Assembly (NCBI RefSeq): GCF_003725295.1
Contig: NZ_QICB01000002.1
Span: 1 to 64,000 of the forward strand
Origin: Slackia faecicanis
Lineage (GTDB): Bacteria; Actinomycetota; Coriobacteriia; Coriobacteriales; Eggerthellaceae
Length of the DNA: 64,000 bases
Reading direction: 5' to 3'
Made by a program: the position numbers and the translations under genes. Positions 1 to 7,234 of this stretch are shown one piece after another (position 1 is the stretch's first letter; each line of letters starts with the position of its first letter). The notes under the pieces are model-generated. The model worked only from the letters and a program-made list of their open reading frames with translations, was not told the DNA's origin and did no database searches.

Positions 1-63
1 TTTTTGACGGCCTGAACATCGTCAATATCCGACGGAAAGGTGGTTTTGTAAAGCAGATTGGGT

Positions 64-110
64 ACCACCCGCAAAGCGGGTGGTTGTCTCGGCGCGGCTA
101 CGCGCGCGCC
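64..110. repeat. Two adjacent GC-rich hairpins, possible IS200/IS605-type element end
   Basis: A perfect 9-bp stem with a 3-nt AAA loop lies at 64-84 (ACCACCCGC / GCGGGTGGT). It is followed at once by a second imperfect palindrome at 91-110 (GGCGCG ... CGCGCC). Neither has a T-run. Bases 3-161 also stay open in one plus-strand frame that ends at a TAG inside the rplT terminator region. Paired terminal hairpins are typical of IS200/IS605 elements and their remnants. The rest of any element lies outside the window, so this identity is a guess. Confidence 0.35.
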
Positions 111-129
111 AGGCTGAAGCCATTAAACG

Positions 130-155
130 AAAAAGCCCGCACGGATGCGGGCTTT
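130..155 (-). terminator. Rho-independent terminator of infC-rpmI-rplT
   Basis: Read on the minus strand, the stem AAAGCCCGC / GCGGGCTTT closes a short ATCCGT loop and is followed by a run of T. It lies about 20 bp downstream of the rplT stop codon and ends the ribosomal protein operon. Confidence 0.9.
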
Positions 156-174
156 CAATAGCAAGGAAGCAATA

Positions 175-531
175 TTACTTCAGAGCGGCCTTGGCGACCT
201 CGACGAGCTGAGCGAAAGCGTCGGGATCGGAAACGGCCATGTCGGCGAGAACCTTACGGTCGAGCTCGACGCCGGCCTTCTTGAGGCCGTTCATGAACAC
301 GGAGTAAGACAGGCCGTTGATGCGGGCTGCAGCGTTGATACGGGTGATCCAGAGACGACGAATGTCGCGCTTCTTGTTGCGACGGTCGCGGTACTGGTAC
401 TGGAGCGAGTGCTGGACCTGCTCTTTAGCAGCACGATAGGTACGAGACTTCGCGCCATAGTAGCCTTTTGCACGGCCGAGGATGACACGACGCTTTTTAT
501 GGGCGGAAACTGCGCGCTTAACACGAGGCAT
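175..531 (-). CDS. rplT: 50S ribosomal protein L20
   Basis: L20 is a 118-aa basic protein that binds 23S rRNA early in assembly of the large subunit. The N-terminus [15 protein letters not shown], the motif [18 protein letters not shown] and the C-terminal globular part ([26 protein letters not shown]) are diagnostic. The length is normal for the family. It is the last gene of infC-rpmI-rplT, 17 bp after rpmI, and is followed by a strong terminator. In many bacteria L20 represses this operon by binding its leader, and a leader attenuator is visible upstream of infC here. Confidence 0.98.
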   Translation of the reverse strand: MPRVKRAVSAHKKRRVILGRAKGYYGAKSRTYRAAKEQVQHSLQYQYRDRRNKKRDIRRLWITRINAAARINGLSYSVFMNGLKKAGVELDRKVLADMAVSDPDAFAQLVEVAKAALK

Positions 532-548
532 TGAGTATCACTCCTTGC

Positions 549-746
549 TTATCGAATACCGAGGTTCTTACCGACGACCTTGCGGTCAGCTGCGGCGAGT
601 TCGGTCTCATGACGGAAATTACGGATGCGCTTGGGGCTCTTCTTGGTCTTGATGTGGCTCTTGAAAGCCTTGGCACGCATGATCTTGCCAGAGCCGGTGA
701 CGCGGAAGCGCTTGGCAGTGCCCTTGTGAGTCTTCATCTTAGGCAT
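549..746 (-). CDS. rpmI: 50S ribosomal protein L35
   Basis: This is a 65-aa very basic ribosomal protein. [20 protein letters not shown] and the internal [16 protein letters not shown] match the L35 family over its whole length. It sits in the standard order between infC (39 bp upstream) and rplT (17 bp downstream). No independent promoter is evident, so it is expected to be expressed from the infC promoter. Confidence 0.98.
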   Translation of the reverse strand: MPKMKTHKGTAKRFRVTGSGKIMRAKAFKSHIKTKKSPKRIRNFRHETELAAADRKVVGKNLGIR

Positions 747-785
747 GACGTATGTCCTTTCTTTTACCGATTCGACGCCGCAGGT

Positions 786-1334
786 TTACTTGGCGTCTTT
801 CTCTGCTGCCTTTTTCGCACTTGCCGGCAACGGAGCAATAAGCATGTGCATGTTGCGACCTTCCATCTTGGGCGCATTCTCGATAACGGCGACGTCCTTG
901 AGGTCGTCGGCCAGACGCTCGAGAATGGAAAGGCCTTGTTCGGGGTGAGCCATCTCGCGACCGCGGAACATGATCGTGATCTTCACCTTGGCGCCGCCTT
1001 CCAAGAAACGAAGCACGTGCTTCTTCTTGGTGGTGTAGTCGCCGACGTCGATCTTCGGACGGAATTTCATTTCCTTGATTTCGATCTTCGTCTGGTTCTT
1101 GCGAGCCTGCTTCGCCTTAATGGCCTGGTCGTATTTGAACTTACCGTAGTCCATGATGCGGCATACGGGCGGTTCTGCATTCGGGGCGATCTCGACGAGG
1201 TCGAGACCCTGACCGTCGGCGATGCGCTGAGCTTCGCGCGTGTTGAAGATACCCATCTGCGATCCGTCGTAACCGATCAAACGGCATTCACGGGTGCGGA
1301 TTTCGTCGTTGAGCCTGGGCTCCTGAGCTGCTAT
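786..1334 (-). CDS. infC: Translation initiation factor IF-3, probable AUA start
   Basis: IF-3 binds the 30S subunit and rejects non-canonical start codons. The N-domain (RLNDEIRTRECRLIGYDGSQMGI), linker helix and C-domain (KFRPKIDVGDYTTKKKH, GREMAHPEQG) are all present. An ATG-started reading from 1442 would add about 36 residues without IF-3 similarity and would run through a terminator hairpin. A near-perfect Shine-Dalgarno AGGAGGTGA lies just upstream of an ATA codon at 1334-1332, giving a 182-aa protein of normal length. A GTG at 1343 overlaps that Shine-Dalgarno and is the alternative start. Non-AUG starts in infC are known to give autoregulation, because IF-3 represses its own unusual codon. 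Confidence 0.9.
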   Translation of the reverse strand: MAAQEPRLNDEIRTRECRLIGYDGSQMGIFNTREAQRIADGQGLDLVEIAPNAEPPVCRIMDYGKFKYDQAIKAKQARKNQTKIEIKEMKFRPKIDVGDYTTKKKHVLRFLEGGAKVKITIMFRGREMAHPEQGLSILERLADDLKDVAVIENAPKMEGRNMHMLIAPLPASAKKAAEKDAK

Positions 1335-1382
1335 CGCGCTCACCTCCTCTTCCTCTCGCTTACGCGAGTTCGTTGCTGCAAC

Positions 1383-1408
1383 AAAAAACCCTGCGCATAG
1401 CGACAGGG
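1383..1408 (-). terminator. Attenuator-like hairpin in the infC leader
   Basis: On the minus strand CCCTG(T)CGC-TAT-GCGCAGGG folds into an 8-bp stem with one bulged T. It is followed by six T, about 49 nt before the infC start and about 85 nt after the inferred transcription start. A small CTCGC-GTAA-GCGAG hairpin at 1355-1368 sits between it and the Shine-Dalgarno. This layout fits a transcription attenuator of the L20-leader kind. No antiterminator fold was proven. Confidence 0.7.
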
Positions 1409-1497
1409 CTCGAAAATGCGAAAACATATTCTTGCGACCCATCAGCTTGCGCCGAACTAGGCGGAGGGCTTATACCCCCTCTTGAAACAGCTTTGAT

Positions 1498-1525
1498 AGC
1501 ATAGCACAAAGAAAATCGATCGCAA
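1498..1525 (-). promoter_or_regulatory. Promoter of infC-rpmI-rplT
   Basis: The minus strand shows TTGCGA (1520-1525), a 16-bp spacer and TATGCT (1498-1503). Transcription would start near 1491, giving a leader of about 155 nt that contains the attenuator-like hairpin. Confidence 0.6.
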
Positions 1526-1604
1526 GGGATTTTTTCATTTCGCGGGAATTTCGCCTCAGTGCGCCGGCTTCGATGCCGAATGCGGCGCCTCTCCGTGCAA
1601 AGCA

Positions 1605-1630
1605 GGGGCCGCGCGATACCGCACGGCCCC
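1605..1630 (-). terminator. Hairpin downstream of the 309-aa membrane protein gene
   Basis: GGGGCCGTGCG / CGCGCGGCCCC forms an 11-position stem around a 4-nt loop, 11 bp after the stop of the next gene. The T-tail is poor, so it may act as a weak terminator or an mRNA end stabiliser. Confidence 0.55.
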
Positions 1631-1641
1631 TTGACGTCGGC

Positions 1642-2571
1642 TTAAGAAGCCGCCTTTATATAGACATAGACCTGCCTGATGGTGTCGGCGAGGTTGCCCG
1701 ACACGTTGGCGGCCGAATAGTCGTAGCTCAACTTGCACGACCACGAATACGCCGACCCGTCGGATCCCGTTCCGTCGCCGCCGAAGGTGTACACCTCCTG
1801 CGCGATCGTGGCGCCGTCGTCGGCATACGTGCGGTAGTCCTCGACCGCAGGCATTTCCACCGCATCCTGCGCGATGTGGACGCCGGCCGTTTCGACCAGG
1901 TTCTCGACGATATGCTCGGAAGAAACCGCGTCGATGAAGCTGACGTCGCCGTAGCCGAGCGATCCGACCGATGCGGAATAGCCCGCTTCGACGATCGCGC
2001 CGTCGGCGTCGAGGGTCAGATAGACCGAGGGAATGTTGCCGCGCGCATCGGTGGTTTCATCGGTCAGCGCAAGCGTCACGCTGCGACCGACCACCTCGGT
2101 GGTCTTCTCGTCGCCCTCGCCCTTCTCTTCGGTGATGTCTTTCGAGCTGGTTTCAGTGGCGCCGCGGCCGATTTCGTCGATCGCTTCGCCTTGCGTCTTG
2201 CCGATCAGGCCGACGAGCTGCGGGGCCTCTTTGCGGGCACCCGCGCCCTTGCCCGCATCCGTTGCGGGAAGCGATGCGTCGTTTTCCACCTTGGCGGTCT
2301 GGGCGGCGCTCTGATAGGCGACGTCGCGGGCTTCGCCCACGAGCATCCAGGCGAAGTATCCCAAGGCGGCGATCAAAAGGACGAGCACGACCGATACCGA
2401 GATCAAGACGATGCGCATCCTCTTCGACGCCTTGCGGTGCGCCGCCGCGGGATGGTCGGCGGGCGTGCCGGCCGCTTCGCCTCCCTCAGGCGCCTGGGCG
2501 TCCTGCCGGGCGTCGACCTCTTGATTAAGGCCATCTTTATCGCTGCGTGCGTGCTTGGCGTGCTTCGCCAT
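1642..2571 (-). CDS. Single-pass membrane protein of unknown function
   Basis: This 309-aa protein is not assigned to a family. It has a charged, low-complexity cytoplasmic head (residues 1-50, starting MAKHAKHARSDKDG), one strong transmembrane helix at about 52-76 (VLISVSVVLVLLIAALGYFAW) and an acidic extracytoplasmic domain rich in T, E, D and G. There is no signal peptidase or lipobox motif, so it should stay anchored. The start at 2571 has AAAGGAAGG upstream. It follows a 46-aa membrane peptide gene by 63 bp, probably in one transcript. Residues around 115-130 (LVGLIGKTQGEAIDEIG) loosely recall a PASTA-like repeat, but this is not convincing. Confidence 0.75.
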   Translation of the reverse strand: MAKHAKHARSDKDGLNQEVDARQDAQAPEGGEAAGTPADHPAAAHRKASKRMRIVLISVSVVLVLLIAALGYFAWMLVGEARDVAYQSAAQTAKVENDASLPATDAGKGAGARKEAPQLVGLIGKTQGEAIDEIGRGATETSSKDITEEKGEGDEKTTEVVGRSVTLALTDETTDARGNIPSVYLTLDADGAIVEAGYSASVGSLGYGDVSFIDAVSSEHIVENLVETAGVHIAQDAVEMPAVEDYRTYADDGATIAQEVYTFGGDGTGSDGSAYSWSCKLSYDYSAANVSGNLADTIRQVYVYIKAAS

Positions 2572-2634
2572 GGATCCGCCTTCCTTTCTGGGAACCCTTT
2601 CGAAAAGCCGCGGCCACTCGAAGGGGCCGATCGG

Positions 2635-2775
2635 CTAGTTGAATGCAATGTATGCCACGATCGCGGCCAGAATGACCGCCGCTGCGGCGAGGATGGCCTT
2701 CTGCATGCCGCTCATGGGCGGCACGTTGTTCAGGTCTTCTTCGGTTTGCTCTCGATAGCGTTCGTTTTGCGCCAT
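2635..2775 (-). CDS. 46-aa small membrane protein
   Basis: This short gene starts with ATG at 2775 and ends with TAG at 2635. The product begins MAQNERYREQTEEDLNNVPP and ends in one hydrophobic helix (AILAAAAVILAAIVAYIAF) followed by N. A Shine-Dalgarno-like AAGGGG lies upstream. The topology is a short acidic cytoplasmic head and a tail anchor. It precedes the 309-aa membrane protein on the same strand, which supports it being real. The function is unknown. A TATAAT at 2829-2834 is a plausible -10 element. Confidence 0.65.
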   Translation of the reverse strand: MAQNERYREQTEEDLNNVPPMSGMQKAILAAAAVILAAIVAYIAFN

Positions 2776-2837
2776 GAAGCACCCCTTTCGCTGTATCCAT
2801 CGATATGCGTGTCGATCGCATTCCGAGTATTATACGA

Positions 2838-2865
2838 GCAAGGCCCGCTCGAATGCGGGCCTTGC
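2838..2865 (-). terminator. Hairpin terminator after the SUF-like pair
   Basis: A perfect 11-bp inverted repeat (GCAAGGCCCGC / GCGGGCCTTGC) surrounds a 6-nt loop, about 60 bp beyond the sufB/D stop. The T-tail is weak. On the minus strand it is directly followed by TATAAT at 2829-2834, the likely -10 of the next small gene. Confidence 0.6.
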
Positions 2866-2923
2866 CTTGAATATCCATAGCGCATCGGCGCTTCTTCGCG
2901 TCTCGGAGGAAACGAAGGGCGCT

Positions 2924-3850
2924 TTAAGAAAGGAAGTCGTCGAGAATCTCGGCCTCGGCCTCTTCCTCGGTCAGGCCGAGCGTCATCAGCTTGACGATCT
3001 GGTCGCCTGCGATTTTGCCGATCGCCGCTTCGTGGATCAGCTGGGCGTCTTCGCTTGCGGCTTCGATGCCGGGGATAGCCTTCACCTTCGCCTCGCCCAT
3101 GATGATCGCGTCGCACTGCACGTGGCCGCGGCATGCGGCCTCGCCGATGACCAGCGGGTTGAAGATCTGCACGGAGGAATCCTGCGCGACGCTGCGCGAA
3201 ATGACCTGCACGGAGGAATCTTCGCCCTTCAAGCGCACGGTCATGTTGGACGTGGCCGTCTGAGAGCCGTGCGTGAGAAGCTTCTCGGTCAAGACGAGCT
3301 TCGCGCCCGCCTCGAGCTCGGCGTTGGTATCGCGAATCGTGGAGGTGACGCCGCGCAACTGCGCGGATTCCATCTCGCAGTGAGAGCCTTCGGCCATGTA
3401 GATGTTAGTCGTCGGATTCAAGACGCGCTCGCCCGTTCCCTCGCCTTCGCCGTAGTGCTTCTCGACGTAGCGCATGCGGGCGTTCTTGCCCAGCCAGAAG
3501 CTATGGATGCCGTCGTGCTCGGTCTTCTCGTCGCCGGCGCTGTGGATGCCGCAGCCCGCGATGACCGTGACGTCCGCATCTTCGCCGATATGGAAATCGT
3601 TGTAGACCACGTCGGTCATGCCCGCCTTGGTCATGATCACCGGAATGTGGACCGTCTCGTTCTTGGTGCCGGGCGCGATGGTGATTTCGATGCCCTGCTT
3701 GTCGGTGAAGGTCTCGATGGTGATGTTGGCGCTGGAATGGCGCTCGACCAGCTGGCCGTCTTTGCGGATGTTGAAAGCGCCGCGCGGCATGCCGTGCAGG
3801 TCGGCGATCTGTTCGAGCAGTTTCTCGTCTATCGTGGAAAGGTCCGCCAT
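2924..3850 (-). CDS. SufB/SufD family Fe-S cluster scaffold subunit
   Basis: This 308-aa protein has the right-handed beta-helix SufB/SufD core: HSFWLGKNARMRYVEKHYGEG, the polar segment YMAEGSHCEMESAQL and the C-terminal LIHEAAIGKIAGDQIVKLM. At about 310 aa it is far shorter than classical SufB (about 470). It is the only SufB/D gene beside sufC, as in minimal two-gene SUF-like (SmsCB-type) systems. The start at 3850 is chosen for AAGGAG just upstream and because it begins 11 bp after the sufC stop. It would form the scaffold for 4Fe-4S assembly with SufC. No cysteine desulfurase is adjacent. Confidence 0.85.
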   Translation of the reverse strand: MADLSTIDEKLLEQIADLHGMPRGAFNIRKDGQLVERHSSANITIETFTDKQGIEITIAPGTKNETVHIPVIMTKAGMTDVVYNDFHIGEDADVTVIAGCGIHSAGDEKTEHDGIHSFWLGKNARMRYVEKHYGEGEGTGERVLNPTTNIYMAEGSHCEMESAQLRGVTSTIRDTNAELEAGAKLVLTEKLLTHGSQTATSNMTVRLKGEDSSVQVISRSVAQDSSVQIFNPLVIGEAACRGHVQCDAIIMGEAKVKAIPGIEAASEDAQLIHEAAIGKIAGDQIVKLMTLGLTEEEAEAEILDDFLS

Positions 3851-3861
3851 GGCGTGCTCCT

Positions 3862-4638
3862 TTAGCAATTCGTGGAAATCTCGGTAAGGTGCAGTTCGGT
3901 GGGCTGCGTCAGCTGGCAGCCGTGCTGGCCGCGATCGGCCAGGCCGAGCTTGGGAAGGATCTCTTCGCGCGGACCCATCTCCTCGATGCGGCCGTTGCGC
4001 AGGCAGACGATATCGTCGGCGAGTTGGATGATCCTTTCCTGATGGGAAATGATCACGATGCTGCGGTCGTCGCGCGTCTCGTGAATATCGCGGAAGGTTT
4101 CGGTCAGGCGGTCGAAGCTCCACAGATCGATGCCCGCCTCGGGCTCGTCGTAGATGGCCATCTTGGGATCGCGCGCGAGCATGGTCGCGATCTCGATGCG
4201 CTTGACCTCGCCGCCAGAGAGGCTCTTGTCGACTTCGCGCGTCAGATACGCCGCGGAGCACAGGCCGACCTTGGCGAGATATTCGTTGCACTCGAGCGCG
4301 GGAAGGCGCTTGCCGGCCGCGAGCTCGAGGAGCTTCTTCACCTTCATGCCTTTGAAGCGGGCAGGCTGCTGAAAGCCGTAGCCGATGCCGAGCTTGGCAC
4401 GCTCGGTGATCGAAGCGTGCGTGATGTCCTGGCCGTTGAAGACGATCGAGCCGGACGTGGGCTGCTCGATGCCCATGATGAGCTTGGCGAGCGTGGACTT
4501 GCCGCCGCCGTTCGGGCCGGTGATGACGGTGAATTTACCGTCGTCGATCGTCAGCGTGAGGCCGTCGATGATGCGTTTGGTCTGCGAAGTCCCGTCTTCG
4601 ACGGGAACCTCGAATACAAGGTCTTTCAATTCAAGCAT
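3862..4638 (-). CDS. sufC: SufC family ATPase of Fe-S cluster assembly
   Basis: This 258-aa cytosolic ABC ATPase drives Fe-S cluster assembly on SufB/D. It has Walker A GPNGGGKST (about residues 42-50), the signature LSGGEVKRIEIA, Walker B AIYDEPEAGID and an H-loop IIISHQERI. The KKLLELAAGKRLPALEC region is typical of SufC rather than of transport ATPases. It is first in a two-gene operon with the SufB/D gene. The start at 4638 is preceded by AAGGGGA. A -10-like TATGCTAT lies at 4682-4689 upstream. The C-terminal 20 residues are unusual in sequence. Confidence 0.92.
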   Translation of the reverse strand: MLELKDLVFEVPVEDGTSQTKRIIDGLTLTIDDGKFTVITGPNGGGKSTLAKLIMGIEQPTSGSIVFNGQDITHASITERAKLGIGYGFQQPARFKGMKVKKLLELAAGKRLPALECNEYLAKVGLCSAAYLTREVDKSLSGGEVKRIEIATMLARDPKMAIYDEPEAGIDLWSFDRLTETFRDIHETRDDRSIVIISHQERIIQLADDIVCLRNGRIEEMGPREEILPKLGLADRGQHGCQLTQPTELHLTEISTNC

Positions 4639-4693
4639 GGATGGTCCCCTTTTATAGTGCGTCTCAATTGTTACTTAAACGATAGCATATAAG

Positions 4694-4733
4694 CAATGCA
4701 GGGTTTCCCCGCGTGCGGAGAAACCCTGCATTG
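4694..4733 (-). terminator. Long palindromic terminator between the lipoprotein gene and sufC
   Basis: CAATGCAGGGTTTC and GAAACCCTGCATTG are perfectly complementary over 14 bp and the inner bases pair further. It lies 28 bp after the stop of the solute-binding lipoprotein gene. There is no clear U-run, but the stem is very strong. Confidence 0.75.
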
Positions 4734-4760
4734 TGTCGGTAAATTCATCATTTCGACCGT

Positions 4761-5813
4761 TTAGGCGGCCTGAGCGTCCGTTCCTGCAGGCACGGCGGTC
4801 GAAGCTCCCTGCGTCGGCGCGGGCGCCGTGCCGGCGACGGCGCCGCCCGGCAAGACGGCGTTGGATCCGGCCTCGGCCTTCGGCAAGGCCTCGCCGTCGA
4901 CGGACTCCTCCTCGGCGGCAACGTCAGGGTCGTCGGAATCGGTGTCGAGGGTCCTCGTGGAGGCCGCCGCGGAAGACGATACCTCGACAAGGGGAAGCGC
5001 GGAGAGGTCGAGCGTGGAACCGAGCCACTTCGAGCAGACCACGCCTGCCACGCCGTTGTTCGTCAGCGCCGCGAGGGCGTCGGAAATCGCTTTCTGAAGG
5101 TCGGCGTTATCGGCGCTCGCGGCAACGCCGTAGCCGCCGATGCTGCCGAGCACGCACACGGGCTCGACATCGACGTTCTGGCCCAAGGCGGCATACGTTC
5201 CGATGACCGCATCGGCTGCGACGTATTTGGAATCGCCCGTCTCGATGGAAGAAAGCGCGGAAAGAAGGTCGGCTTTGGCCACCAGGGCGTCATCGCCGAA
5301 CGCGTTGGTGACGGCCCAGGCGCTCGTCGAAGAGGACTGGGCGGCGATCTTCGGCGCGGCATCGCGCGACGGGACCTTGGAGCCGGGAGCCGCGAACAGG
5401 GCGACGCCCGTCTGCGTATACGGCTCGGAAACCCACACGTTGCCGCTTTCGTCGGAAGAAGTGGCTCCCATGACGATGTCGACATCGCCCTTCTTCAGAG
5501 CGGAATCGACGTCGACTTCGCTGCCGGCGCTGCCGAGCGAAACCACCTCGAGCTTGAGGCCCAGCTGGTTCGCGATCGCCGCCGCCATATCCACGTCGAG
5601 GCCGGAGGTCGACCCGTCAGAAGCGGAAACCATGAAAGGCGCGCCGCCGCCGACGCCGACCCTCAAGGTTCCTTCCTTGCCGATGGTCGGCGAAGATACC
5701 GTGGGCTCGAGCGTTTCGGGGGTGTAGGCGGTCGTCTGAGAACAGCCGGCAAGCGCCAACGCGAGACAGACGGCGCAGGCGAACGCACCTACGAGTGACA
5801 CGCGATGCTTCAT
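4761..5813 (-). CDS. Solute-binding lipoprotein, family 3 (amino-acid type)
   Basis: This 350-aa exported lipoprotein has the lipobox LAGC with Cys24 and an SBP_bac_3 fold: GTLRVGVGGGAPFM at about 49-62, SGLDVDMAAAIANQLGLKLEVV, DVDSALKKGDVDIVMGATS and YTQTGVALFA. After about residue 280 comes a low-complexity acidic and Ala/Pro-rich tail of about 70 residues that the family normally lacks. The expected role is to capture a small polar solute outside the membrane. No permease or ATPase gene is next to it, so it may be an orphan receptor, or its transporter lies elsewhere. It is transcribed alone, divergent from comF. Confidence 0.85.
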   Translation of the reverse strand: MKHRVSLVGAFACAVCLALALAGCSQTTAYTPETLEPTVSSPTIGKEGTLRVGVGGGAPFMVSASDGSTSGLDVDMAAAIANQLGLKLEVVSLGSAGSEVDVDSALKKGDVDIVMGATSSDESGNVWVSEPYTQTGVALFAAPGSKVPSRDAAPKIAAQSSSTSAWAVTNAFGDDALVAKADLLSALSSIETGDSKYVAADAVIGTYAALGQNVDVEPVCVLGSIGGYGVAASADNADLQKAISDALAALTNNGVAGVVCSKWLGSTLDLSALPLVEVSSSAAASTRTLDTDSDDPDVAAEEESVDGEALPKAEAGSNAVLPGGAVAGTAPAPTQGASTAVPAGTDAQAA

Positions 5814-5886
5814 CGTTTCGTTCCTCTTTTCCGATTATCGATTCGTTTCTTCTTCCGGCTGACCTAGTCTTTGCCCCCACACTCGC

Positions 5887-6093
5887 GCACCGGGGGTTTG
5901 CGGATTATTCCGCTCCGCCCTCTCCCCCGGTGCGGCAGGATGCCGCAAGAAATCGCCGAGGGGTGCGTCTTACTCCTAGGATACGCCATGCTCACGCGAC
6001 AGAGCCGCGCTTACGTGGATCCTTTCGACCGCATCTGCCATGGACTGAGGGGCGTTCGCGCCCCCGCAACTACAGACCCGAAAGAAGTTCGGG
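5887..6093. other. Structured GC-rich intergenic region between divergent genes
   Basis: The 484-bp gap 5814-6297 has no convincing gene. It holds a 10-bp stem GCACCGGGGG / CCCCCGGTGC (5887-5896 with 5924-5933) that encloses GCGGA-TTAT-TCCGC (5900-5913). A GGGGCG-TTCG-CGCCCC tetraloop hairpin lies at 6049-6064 and CCCGAA / TTCGGG at 6077-6093. Neither flanking gene needs a terminator here because both are transcribed away from it. It could be a leader, a small RNA or protein-binding palindromes. No known riboswitch consensus was recognised on either strand. Confidence 0.4.
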
Positions 6094-6297
6094 GGTAAGT
6101 TTAGCAGATTTACCGGAAACGCCCCGCTCTTCGGGCGAAGACCTTCGTAAAGCCGGGAATGACGCGACGCGAGCGAAGCGGCCGGCACCTTGTCGGTCTT
6201 CGCCGGCGATGGAGCCGGACCGCGGGCGAATCAACGCCGGAAATCGGCCGCGTCGCAGCGCTACCCTGGACTTCGCGAAACGTCGAAAGGAGTCGCC

Positions 6298-6987
6298 ATG
6301 CCGTCGTTTCTCATGCAGGCGCTCTGCGAGACCCTCTGGCCTACCCGATGCGCGCTCTGCGACGAACCGGGCTCGCTTCTTTGCGCGCGATGCACGAACG
6401 AACTGCGCTACATCGATTATTACCAGGCGTGCCCGACCTGCGGGGCGCCCTGGGGGCGAATCCAATGCGACGCCTGCAACGCCGTGGCCGCACAGCACAA
6501 GCCCCTGGCCGCGCCATGCGTGAGCTGCCTCGAATACGACGCCTGCGCCGCCGCAATCGTGAAGACATATAAAGATAAAGGAGAACAGCGCCTCGGCGAC
6601 GTCATGGCCGCCATGATGGCGCGCGTCGTGCGGCCTTCCTGGATATCCTGGGCTCAAGCCGTCACCTACGTTCCCGCCACGCCCGAAGCCGTGCGTCGCA
6701 GAGGCTTCGACCACGCGCAAGTCCTCGCAGGCGCCTTCGCGCACGAAGTCGGGCTTCCCTGCATCGCGCTCGTCGAACAGGCAGGGGCCGCCGACCAGCG
6801 CGCGCTCGGCAGAAGCCAGCGTGCCGCCAACATCGCCGGCAGATTCCGGGCCCCGCGCGCCGCAGGATTCGACCGCGTCATAGCCGTCGACGACGTCACC
6901 ACCACGGGCGCGACGCTCGCAGGCATCCAAGACGCCCTCGCGCGCATGCAATGCGCTTCGCGGCTCGTGACGTTCGCCCGCGTCTGA
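6298..6987 (+). CDS. comF: ComF family phosphoribosyltransferase-like protein
   Basis: This 229-aa protein has an N-terminal zinc-finger region with CxxC pairs (CALC, CARC, CPTC, CDAC) and a C-terminal PRTase domain with VIAVDDVTTTGATL, the PRPP-binding loop. RRRGFDHAQVLAGAFA and GRSQRAANI are ComF hallmarks. ComF proteins support DNA uptake in competent bacteria, but homologues are widespread and this one is isolated. The ATG at 6298 is chosen because AAAGGAG precedes it. Longer in-frame starts lack both a ribosome site and similarity. Confidence 0.9.
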   Translation: MPSFLMQALCETLWPTRCALCDEPGSLLCARCTNELRYIDYYQACPTCGAPWGRIQCDACNAVAAQHKPLAAPCVSCLEYDACAAAIVKTYKDKGEQRLGDVMAAMMARVVRPSWISWAQAVTYVPATPEAVRRRGFDHAQVLAGAFAHEVGLPCIALVEQAGAADQRALGRSQRAANIAGRFRAPRAAGFDRVIAVDDVTTTGATLAGIQDALARMQCASRLVTFARV

Positions 6988-7186
6988 CGCGAAACCTTGA
7001 CGCATCGTGAAGCGCCGTCAACAGATTCTCAACGAAAGCCGGCGGCGCGCGCCCATGCGCGATTCAATGGAACAGGCGCAAAAAACCGCGCGCAAGCCCC
7101 TCATCCGCGCATCCGAAAAGAAGCCGTGATGATGCATTTTGTGTCTGCTTGCGATCGATGGCTAGTATGCGGCACGGCATTGACTC

Positions 7187-7192
7187 TATAAT
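7187..7192 (+). promoter_or_regulatory. -10 element of the glycosyltransferase gene
   Basis: A perfect TATAAT lies 43 bp before the GTG start. No good -35 is present at 16-18 bp spacing. A weak inverted repeat TTGACG / CGTCAA at 6997-7021 may end comF transcription upstream. Confidence 0.5.
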
Positions 7193-7234
7193 TTTGAAAG
7201 TTTTGTTCAAAGTAGGGCGAAAGGCAGCGACCTC

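Noticed and set aside
1335-1442. ATG-started longer infC
   Set aside because: The extra codons run through a terminator hairpin and the Shine-Dalgarno and do not look like IF-3.
5852-5865. Minus-strand AGGTCAGCCGGAAG resembling the SRP RNA domain IV core
   Set aside because: The matching AGCAGCC strand is missing and no closing helix was found; it lies in the 5' region of the lipoprotein gene.
5999-6014. ACAGAGCCGCGCTTAC resembling the 3' consensus of RNase P RNA
   Set aside because: The essential 5' element GAGGAAAGTCC and the P4 pairing are absent on either strand.
6070-7005. Minus-strand open frame opposite comF
   Set aside because: Antisense of a gene with clear CxxC and PRTase motifs; no ribosome binding site.
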